Assembly (NCBI GenBank): GCA_944474755.1
Contig: OX104112.1
Coordinates: 63,705,640 to 63,769,639 of the forward strand
Reading direction: 5' to 3'
Length of the DNA: 64,000 nt
From: Limnoperna fortunei
Taxonomy: Eukaryota > Mollusca > Bivalvia > Mytilida > Modiolidae
This document shows, in pieces, positions 57,901 to 64,000 of this stretch. The notes under the pieces are model-generated. The model was not told the DNA's origin. It saw only the letters and a program-made list of their open reading frames with translations, and searched no databases. Each line of letters opens with the position of its first letter. The first letter of the stretch is position 1. The position numbers and the translations under genes were made by a program.

Positions 57901-60210
57901 AACTTATTTATGGCAAAGTCTATCTGTACTGTGTAGGGCGGATATCAAAACCAGGGATTACGAGAATATATTTAGACCAATTTATTGAAAAATTGCACAG
58001 TAAAATTTTGGTTTTTAAAAAGTCAATTTTATTCACGTTTAAAAGAGATTTTTGCAAGATAACGTGCAACATGTGTGAGAATGGACATATTTATAGGAGA
58101 TGAATTTCATTGTCAGAATAAAAATATATTGCACTTGAGAAAATTATATATTTCTGAACTTTATGTCAAGTACCCAACATATGAAAAGTTGCAAGCAATT
58201 CTAAAACTTTGCAGTGTTAAAGTAATCAGTAACCTTGCTGTCAATATTCATTAAGACTATATTCATTAAACTTTAAAAATATTGATTAGAATCTGCTCAT
58301 ATATCTGTATTTCTGATGTTAAGTACCAGTAGTGTACTGTGTTTATTATACTAGGAATCGCCCTTTTATCCTCGCCTCGTTTATTTGATGAGTTGAAATG
58401 AAATACGTCAGGTGTGCTCGATTTGTTTATTTATTATCTATTTTGTTCCTTTGAACTGTCACTAACTTTTCAACTGCCTTGTCATCCTGATATGTATATA
58501 TGTTATATATTTGCCTCGTGTTATATTATAAACTGTACGAGTGTAAATAAAATCTTGAATCTTGATTACAACAAGTATGGTCATGTTTCCTTTTATTCCT
58601 ATCATAAAAACTAGGATACTATATATGCCCTATAGTACAGCTGAAAAATGAGTGTAAACACAAAAAAAACTAAATAAAACTGCTTCTGTCACAACGTTAC
58701 TCCCATTCCCACATCGATTTAACAACTGATCACGTTTTATATTTCAATCAAAAAATTTTCATCTATATCGCGGCGTCCAGTTTTTATTGTGGAGGAAGCC
58801 GGAAAAAACCCTGAGCTTCGGTAGGGAAACTAGCATTCCTTGTTAATTACGATTAAAGTCGAGTGCACCCTGCCTGCAGTAAGACTTGAACCCGCAACCT
58901 CAGACTGACAGACTAACTAATTTAACCACTTGGCCACCAAGGCCCCCAGCTGACCCCTGACTTATTAATCAGTCAATAATGGACAATATGAAATCCCCCA
59001 GTGAATCGAAGCGTCTATAACATAATTTGACTTCTTACAGCAACAAATGTATACCATGTTAGGTACAATAAAAACATCTTAACATAGCACGTTTTTCTTT
59101 GGTATCAAACTTCAAAAACAAAAACAAAGGTTTTTTCATTTGTTTCTAGTGTTACTATGTACTTACGGTTATTCTGCGTATTAAACTTGTCTTTCCACAC
59201 CCCCTCGCACCACAAACTAATACTGATATCTGACTGAAAAATATATCAATATAATATGTAACAGTAGATCATTAAAATAACCTCCGGGTATCGAACCCAG
59301 GATCTTAGTATTGCCAGCCAGCCCTCTTACCAAGTGAGATGAAGAAGTACTATGTTAGCTCAGTCGACTTTGACTGGCTATTTACCTACTACCTGCTGGA
59401 ACGAAGATACGCCTTCTGTTAAAAACAATCTTTAGTGTAAACAGAGAAAACAGTATTTATTATATGTTGCTTGAAAAAAGCATGCATTACGCGATTCGCA
59501 ATGCGAACTTATTTTGTTTTATAATTGATAGTTATTTTAAAAATGCAAGATTCCATATTCAAGATTTATTTGTATTAACTTTAAGGACGCATTTAAAGTG
59601 GTCCAATAGTAAATATGCAATATAACATGGATTGGTATGACAAAGCAGAATACATTTTATCGGAGTAGTAAACGAACCAATAATTTTATGGATTGAAGAT
59701 TAGGTATATATCTGCCCTAAGTTTGTAACTACTTCATTGTCACATTTAAAATAGTAATTAAACTCATCTCCGATTTCTCTGCTGTTACATATTGTAACTG
59801 AGAAAAAGGTTTTCTTGTCCAAATTCTGCCTTAAGTTTTAGATAAGCCTCACCCCTTGACGATTTTATGTTCCTGTCATTCTCATCAATTATTTCTGACC
59901 TTTCCTCTTTTAAAATTTACATGTAAATGTTATTGGTAGTAGTTAACCTCTGTAAATTCGTAAATTTATACTCTTCTAAATCAATACATTAAGTTAACTG
60001 TACAAGCTATACTTAGTGTTTAAAATTACAATTACATTACTACATCACAAATTACTATTACACTCTGCACAAACATGATCAGTATATAATGAGCTAATTG
60101 AACTTTTAAACAGAGACAGGGACATATAAATCAAAAAGTTATATTTATCCCAGTCAGTATGTAAAAGAATAATTCAGAATATCTACAAATAATATTACTC
60201 ACCTTGTCAT
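42782..60210 (-). CDS. Gene B: Ras-like small GTPase, seven exons, CAAX end
   Basis: Exons at 60203-60210, 59167-59233, 55264-55311, 52230-52280, 46557-46649, 45202-45330 and 42782-42949 join into one open frame of about 187 residues, a normal size for a Ras-superfamily protein. Visible motifs are a P-loop GARGCGKTS, a switch-I region with SNSSSG, the strand YIIVYDIS, a G4 motif VGTKCD (threonine for asparagine, as in Rho proteins), a G5-like KTSS and a terminal CCVIT that fits a CAAX prenylation signal. All splice sites are GT-AG, and phases and most exon lengths equal those of gene A. The position of the G3 motif reads EERIE, so the magnesium-binding aspartate and the catalytic-loop glycine and glutamine are not recognisable. 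A broken LINE lies in intron 4 in the opposite direction and a TIR element lies just upstream of exon 4. I infer an expressed, atypical GTPase; no nonsense codon interrupts the joined exons. Confidence 0.82.
43385..43470. repeat. Fold-back element in gene B intron 6
   Basis: AAAAAATAATAATCATAAG and AAATACAAGA pair with inverse copies; the loop contains CCCCTTTCCAAGGG. Confidence 0.85.
44124..44585 (+). repeat. Minisatellite, about six copies of an 80-88-bp unit
   Basis: The unit contains ATGATGGTGATGC, CCCAGATGACGGAAAGATGC, a CATTTACCGCGTAACGTCG part and TTAAATGTGCTGGCATG. Copies differ by substitutions and small indels. Open frames on both strands here follow from the repeat. It lies in intron 6 of gene B. 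Confidence 0.85.
45202..45330 (-). CDS. Gene B exon 6 (G4 motif)
   Basis: This 129-nt phase-0 exon has a TTTCAG acceptor and a GTATTT donor, one codon longer than in gene A. It encodes 43 residues with SVIIVGTKCDLKRE, a Rho-style TKxD guanine-specificity motif. Confidence 0.85.
46040..46170. repeat. Fold-back element in gene B intron 5
   Basis: Arms include TATTTTCTCCATCG and AAATTTCCGT with their inverses near 46110-46165. Confidence 0.8.
46557..46649 (-). CDS. Gene B exon 5
   Basis: This 93-nt phase-0 exon has a TTTGCAG acceptor and a GTATGA donor. It encodes 31 residues ending in DVYIIVYDISNQ, the beta-4 strand. REERIED stands at the G3 position. Confidence 0.84.
47274..48500 (+). pseudogene. 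LINE ORF1 (L1/Tx1-like RNA-binding protein), one stop codon inside
   Basis: The frame from 47274 runs to a TAA at 47934-47936 and continues in the same frame to the TAG at 48498-48500, so ORF1 is about 408 codons with a single nonsense mutation. The N-terminal part is Ser/Thr/Gln/Pro-rich. The region around residues 190-260 is charged and coiled-coil-like. The C-terminal part has SMKYNLIFEGLPEVEGE, FQNVHRLRK, RAIVARF and RRKALYPKLKEYKR, matching the RRM and C-terminal domain of L1-type ORF1 proteins, which bind the element's own RNA. It belongs with the ORF2 remnants that follow. Confidence 0.75.
48545..51945 (+). pseudogene. LINE ORF2 (endonuclease and reverse transcriptase), multiple frameshifts and stops
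   Basis: In order I see an AP-endonuclease domain (LNVCGLKNKL, IIFLCETKLDD, IGDFNAKSS, IDYLIV, FSDVHN where the family has SDH), a linker, a reverse transcriptase (FIDFRKAFDTVW near 50490-50525, GVRQGENLFPFLFALFLND near 50660-50715, YADDTVLFAE near 50821) and a C-terminal Cys/His segment CNFCSEAVCDEYHILFICN near 51780-51835. The catalytic YADD is intact. The frame is broken by shifts near 48900, 49060, 49850 and 50905 and by in-frame stops at about 49521, 50120, 50656, 51261 and 51670, so no active protein can be made. It lies in intron 4 of gene B, in the opposite orientation. Confidence 0.85.
52230..52280 (-). CDS. Gene B exon 4
   Basis: This 51-nt phase-0 exon has a TTTGCAG acceptor and a GTAAGG donor. 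It encodes AITTVKTADGEKVRIHF, homologous to gene A exon 4. It is squeezed between the 3' end of the LINE (about 90 bp away) and a TIR element (127 bp away). Confidence 0.82.
52407..53097. mobile_element. 690-bp element with terminal inverted repeats
   Basis: The ends AAGGTCTTTCCCA and TGGGAAAGACCTT are exact inverse repeats of 13 bp. The interior has an 89-codon frame (52426-52695) with no recognised domain. It sits 127 bp upstream of gene B exon 4, inside intron 3. I see no sure target duplication. Confidence 0.65.
53626..53812. repeat. Two adjacent hairpins in gene B intron 3
   Basis: TTCTGTGCCCATTCA pairs with its inverse at 53663-53677. A second, longer hairpin at 53716-53812 has arms with CCTCACAAGTCAGGGTTTCT and a TGTCCACATGTG-type centre. 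Confidence 0.85.
54574..54720 (-). mobile_element. SINE body and 3' part without tRNA head
   Basis: It contains GGCGTCCAGTTTTTATTGGG, GGAACTCGGAGAACCCGG and CCGACCTTCGGTAGG, which match the inverse of the body of the SINE at 58771-58950, plus the GAATGGTGTTTAACG motif. No tRNA-like head is seen. Confidence 0.6.
54859..55045 (+). mobile_element. tRNA-derived SINE with clear A and B boxes
   Basis: GGTGGCCGAGTGGGTAAGG (A-box) and GGGTTCGAGTC (B-box) are well kept, followed by the GGGTGCGCTCGACT body and a region ending AATAAAAACTGGACCCCATG. It lies in gene B intron 3. Confidence 0.8.
55264..55311 (-). CDS. Gene B exon 3 (switch-I region)
   Basis: This 48-nt phase-0 exon has a TTTTAG acceptor. 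The donor is the weaker GTCAGT instead of GTAAGT. It encodes EKKFLTGSNSSSGVQE; the switch-I tyrosine of genes A and C is a serine here. Confidence 0.75.
55912..56029. repeat. Fold-back element in gene B intron 2
   Basis: ATCTTACATTGG and GGATTTCTCCAATCGAGAT pair with inverse copies ending at 56029. Confidence 0.8.
57130..58570 (+). pseudogene. Decayed LINE: RT fragment and 3' end
   Basis: The stretch 57150-57300 encodes QGENLSSLLFTVFLSDLR and, after a gap, LLLYADDTIVLAE, the RT core. Downstream frames are broken. The 3' end near 58540-58565 is AATAAAATCTTGAATCTTGAT, a short tandem-repeat tail typical of LINEs. The sequence is related to, but distinct from, the LINE at 47-52 kb. It lies in intron 2 of gene B. 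Confidence 0.65.
58771..58950 (-). mobile_element. tRNA-derived SINE with clear A and B boxes
   Basis: Reversed, it reads TTGGTGGCCAAGTGG (A-box), GCGGGTTCAAGTC (B-box), GGGTGCACTCGACT and a 3' part with CCGAAGCTCAGGG. It is the same family as 54859 in opposite orientation, in intron 2 of gene B. Confidence 0.8.
59167..59233 (-). CDS. Gene B exon 2 (P-loop)
   Basis: This 67-nt exon has a TTTTCAG acceptor and a GTAAGT donor. It encodes ISVLVCGARGCGKTSLIRR. It is closest in sequence to gene C exon 2, and the intron DNA on its upstream side is also related to gene C. Confidence 0.85.
59278..59365 (-). mobile_element. tRNA-like insertion (SINE head or tRNA pseudogene)
   Basis: Reversed, it has CTTGGTAAGAGGG (A-box-like) and CTGGGTTCGATACCCGG with a nearly perfect T-arm stem. 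Gene C lacks it at the same intron position, so it inserted after the duplication. I see no complete acceptor stem. Confidence 0.55.
60203..60210 (-). CDS. Gene B exon 1 (8-nt coding start)
   Basis: ATGACAAG with a GTGAGT donor lies 969 bp upstream of the gene B P-loop exon. Joined to it, the protein begins with Met-Thr-Ser and runs straight into the first strand of the GTPase fold. Confidence 0.72.
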
Positions 60211-60325
60211 TTCATAATAACAACGGGTTCAATATTTAGATTGTTTAGATGTTGTCATGGTCTACTTTACCTGTAAACAATCGTATGCTCTAGTGAACAT
60301 TTTAATTTAAAAGTAATTAGAAAAC
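60203..60325 (-). promoter_or_regulatory. Conserved 5' module of gene B
   Basis: This is the fourth copy of the first-exon module. It lacks the roughly 22-bp GGCTCTGCTATCGAT segment found in the other three but keeps the TTTACCTGTAAACAATCGT block at 60266-60284, so that block is the most constant part. Confidence 0.5.
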
Positions 60326-60699
60326 AGTCATACTCCATTTCACAAAGTAGAACTATTAGCTTATCAATTGGCAATTAAAAACAGACATATTAATAAATAA
60401 ATACGATCTTACGAGACACTTCAAAAATCCATATTTACAAATATAATTATCATTTATTGGTATAAAAACTTAAATAACACTATATATCTATACTTTAAAA
60501 TAAGTAAGAAAAATGCTTATTCAAAATTCCTAGCAAAAATATTGAAAATTACTAATAAAATAATACCATTACCTAAAAATATCGTTATTAAAAATCTATA
60601 AATGACACAAAAGAATTATTCTATTAAACAGGTAAAAGTGGAAGTTATTCTAAAGACAGCAAAAAAAAATCACTGAACTCTATTACTATGAGAGGGTTA

Positions 60700-61225
60700 A
60701 AAGGTCTAAAAATACCAACAGAAATTATATGAATAATCTTCTGCGAATGATTAACTTATGTAGATATTTGCAAAAAAGAGACTGGATTTTTTTAATAATT
60801 CATTATGTTTACAAATTTATCGTCACGATCAACATTGTCAAAGTTTGCGATATATTTAGAAAAATCGTGAAACAAGTCATCTCGCAAAGCATTGTATAAA
60901 TTGCACTCGAGTAGGAAATGTTTTTCATCCTCTACTGGTCTATTGTCGCATAAAATACAGTATCTTTGGTCGACAGGTGTAGGCGGGCTGGAGTATCTCC
61001 CAGTTTCCATTGCCAGGGGGAGGGAACCGGAGCGAAAGAGGGTCATAGTTCGCCTTTCCATTCTCGAGACGTTATATATGATTCTGTTTTAACGGAATTC
61101 TTGTACATTCGGAAAGTTCTAAGTTTATTCCCATTTGGGCTATTTCCTCTATCGTTGTACAGTTCTGTATGCCTCTCTTGATTATCTAAATCGTATATAT
61201 TATATATTACCATATTGTGGAACAT
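60700..61225 (-). pseudogene. LINE ORF2 C-terminal fragment
   Basis: The minus strand encodes GNKLRTFRMYKNSVKTESYI (61100-61160) and, after a one-base frameshift near 61045-61060, RSGSLPLAMETGRYSSPP and RYCILCDNRPVEDEKHFLLE (60850-61040). This is the common LINE C-terminus with a CxxC...H...C motif. It ends near 60790 with a stop, though another frame continues a little further. The insertion separates the gene B 5' module from sequence shared with 29100-29700. Confidence 0.75.
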
Positions 61226-64000
61226 GTTGTTTAAAAAGTATTGAACCGAATAAAATGTGCTCTCTTATTTGTTTTGTAAATATGTGGTGATAAAGTATGT
61301 CTTTTGAAGCTACCATGACAAGCATTACTTTAAGCGGATTAAAAATTCAGATGAATAATTTTTTCTTATATCAATTTGACTGCCTACTGTTCTTCGACAT
61401 TAGTTCAATTGATTTACATGAATTGTCGACATGTTGTAAATACACACACATTTTTTGTTCTCTTTCTCTCAAACCGTCCTCATTATTATTGTAATCATTA
61501 TCCTTTTTCGTCATTTATAGTTTTCTTTAATGTTAATGATAAGTAATAATGTAAACTGACTTGTATCAGTTAAAAACCGACTGCAATCATTTGGGTCATT
61601 TTGACAGTCTTTTTTAGTATTTGTCATACTGCCATCATAGTATTTGATTTAAAGTTTATATAATTGTGTATACTTTCTAAATTTGTTAGTCAAATGTGTC
61701 ACATGCCGTAATCTGTATGTTAGATTTATATTGTATATCATAAATTTTTGAAGCCTTGTACTACTGTGATAGTATGTTTTATTTATTAACGTTAAACAAT
61801 TACATTATGTACGCATTTTATAGAAATTCGTAAATTCTTTCATATATAGACCCAAATGGGACACCAGCTTAGATCATAACAATTATTTGACTATTTTCTA
61901 CCTTAACAAAGGTAGCTTCAGAAAAAAAAGTGATATACTACATAAGGTTGAAGTATGGGTAACAGGCTGAAAAATGACCACGATGGAACATACATTACAA
62001 TAAATACGGGTTACAACAACAAGAGAAGTGTAGACTTACAAGCGAGGTAACTACGGCATTATGAGGGTGAGAGTTAGGGAAACAAGCTGGCTGAGCTAAT
62101 TTATAAACAGACAGATGTTAACATAGCTTGCACAATTTTTATCGACAAATTTCTACAGATTTGTAAGCTTTGCATTCCATCATAAAAAGTAGTCATCAGA
62201 GAGGATGACAAGGTATTGTTTAATTCCGACTTACAGAAATAAGACAAAGAGACAGACTTCGAAGAAATTATTTGAAACATAAACCCCTCACAACCACACT
62301 AAATTTTAAAAAATCACCTCCACAAGGTAAACAGTATGAAGAAACACGCAAAAACAACATATTTTCTTTATATTAGTGAAAATCTTAGAGACATCAAATT
62401 TTTGCGCAAGCTTAAATTTAAATTAAATCGACAATACTTAGAGCGGATTTATCTAACATTGATTCTTCTAATTCTATAATAGTCTTGCGAGGGGTGGGAC
62501 AAATGTGGTCAAGGAAATGCCCAACGTTGAGAAAAGCTTCATCTTCCAGCTGACAGAATTATCACTGGACTCTGTTTACATAGGTGTTATTGCATCTGAA
62601 ACACTATTTTATATCCTGCAGAAACTACCATATACCTAGACTTATTAAACAAACAAATTTACTATTGTTTAATGTCCGTTTCGAGCTGAATATACTATTA
62701 TATTGCGTAGTTACTAGCAGCTATGAAAACAACTGCTTACTATTTCAGCATGTTCAGTTATATATTAAAGAAACCAGACGATTTACAACTTATTAGGCTT
62801 TCAAGGTAAAACGTAGTTACATCAATTTTGGCGCCGCCTTTTCCCCATTGTTTCTGGGTTTTTTTTGGGGGGGGGGGTCTTCTAAATTACTTTGTCAAAG
62901 TATGTACTATGTGAACTGTACCTTATGAATGTTCATATTTATTTTTTACGCCATGTTTATATCCATGTCTTATCTTTGTCTTAGTTGATTGTAAAATATA
63001 TTCGTACGATATCAGTAAACGTCAATACATGTATACTGTGTAAATCACGGAGAAGGCGATTCTAAATTGTTATAATTTGTGTCTGATCTTGTCTTCTGTT
63101 TTTGACAATGTTTAAACTAATGTAAAAGATTAATAATTACTGGCATGACAAGTAACATTAATTTGGTTGGTCTAGTACCTATTCATTTTTCCAACTTATT
63201 TTATCCCTAAAATATAAAATATTAGATGAAACGTGAACACACCATTTAGATCTATTTACGTATCCAAACGTTTTTCATTGTCTTGTGTATACTTTTTTGA
63301 TTGTATCTTATAATAATTTGACATGAATACAGATTCCACATTTTTTGAAAAATATGTCATATTAGAGTTTTAATAACTTAAATGAATTGTGAACATTTGT
63401 TGTTTTTAAAGAGACTTGATACTTTAAAAAATATTGTATATATTTTTGTATTGATGAGCATATTACAATACAAACGTTTGTATTAAATCGCAAACAACAA
63501 TAGCTGCTTTTAACTAAGATAGAAATTTTTATCCACAGGAAAAGGAGATAAAATTGTGTCAATTGATGTAGGGACTTTGTCAACAAAACTATTCTTGTTC
63601 AATTTTGACGTACAGCAATTGTGTCTGCTTGTTTAATTTGTAGACAATAAAACACGATGGATGTACAATACCACTTGTACTCATTTGAACGGATTGCGGT
63701 TTTGCTATATTGTGATTTTTTCACATCAAATATGTCCTACAATTCTCTTATGTTATCCGTATATAAGGCACTATCTTGGCCTTACAATGTTTCCTCACTG
63801 AAATGTTTCCTTACTAAACAGATACTTGAAAAAAACCTTTTCTAATTATCCCTGGAATAAGTACATCACCAGTAAGCATTACCATTTTCGTCATTACATG
63901 TTTTTGTTTCTTAAGGTTGATTATTTGCTACAAAATAAACATTGATGTATTGACTGCTCATTTTTCTTTTTTGTTTTTGCTGAGGCTTCATTTTTTGCGA
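61226..64000. other. Upstream flank of gene B
   Basis: GTAAATATGTGGTGATAAAG near 61276 and the block at 63240-63520 (ACTTAAATGAATTG, AACTTGATACT-like, TTAAATCGCAAACAAC) are related to the 29.1-30.4 kb region upstream of gene A. No gene is recognised; the frames at 62584 and 63657 look random. Confidence 0.5.

Overview
The window looks like nuclear DNA of a bivalve mollusc, most likely a mussel (Mytilus or a relative). It is AT-rich, has split genes with GT-AG introns, carries many tRNA-derived SINEs, decayed LINEs and fold-back elements, and at about 6.17-6.22 kb has a repeat (around CAGACGCGCATTTCGTC) that I associate from memory with Mytilus transcripts. No bacterial-style coding is present, and most long open frames are shadows of repeats.

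The main content is a tandem family of three Ras-like small GTPase genes on the minus strand, invisible to an ORF scan because their exons are only 8-381 nt. Gene C has exon 1 at 8588-8595, the P-loop exon at 2698-2764 and exon 3 at 1706-1753, and runs off the left edge. Gene A has two candidate first exons (28848-28855 and 29423-29430), then exons at 16868-16934, 15726-15767, 15041-15091, 14312-14404, 13557-13682 and 11622-12002. Gene B has exons at 60203-60210, 59167-59233, 55264-55311, 52230-52280, 46557-46649, 45202-45330 and 42782-42949. Exon sizes, splice sites and intron phases (phase 2 after exon 1, phase 0 thereafter) match between paralogues. The assembled A and B proteins (about 255 and 187 residues) have a P-loop, a G4 motif (NKCD or TKCD), a G5 motif (ETSAK or KTSSL) and a CAAX end (CVIS or CVIT). 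The G3 motif (DxxGQ) is replaced without any length change, which suggests atypical GTPases.

Region by region: 0-8.7 kb is gene C with a CR1/L2-like LINE relic and SINE pieces in its introns. 8.7-11.5 kb is intergenic. 11.5-29.4 kb is gene A. Its roughly 12 kb intron 1 holds a LINE endonuclease relic, a large head-to-head array of 457-bp units with a tRNA-like core (19.49-25.24 kb), and a possible plus-strand gene (25.76-26.59 kb). 29.8-40.8 kb is three tandem copies of a roughly 3.55 kb unit, each with a nested 203-bp MITE; a diverged homologue lies at 63.2-63.5 kb upstream of gene B. 40.8-42.5 kb is intergenic. 42.5-60.3 kb is gene B, with a minisatellite, a nearly full-length but broken LINE, a TIR element, SINEs and fold-backs in its introns. 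60.3-64 kb is the upstream flank with a LINE 3' fragment.

The picture is a young gene cluster that grew by segmental duplication of gene plus upstream flank and was then filled with mobile elements. All family names rest on motifs read by eye; no database search was possible.
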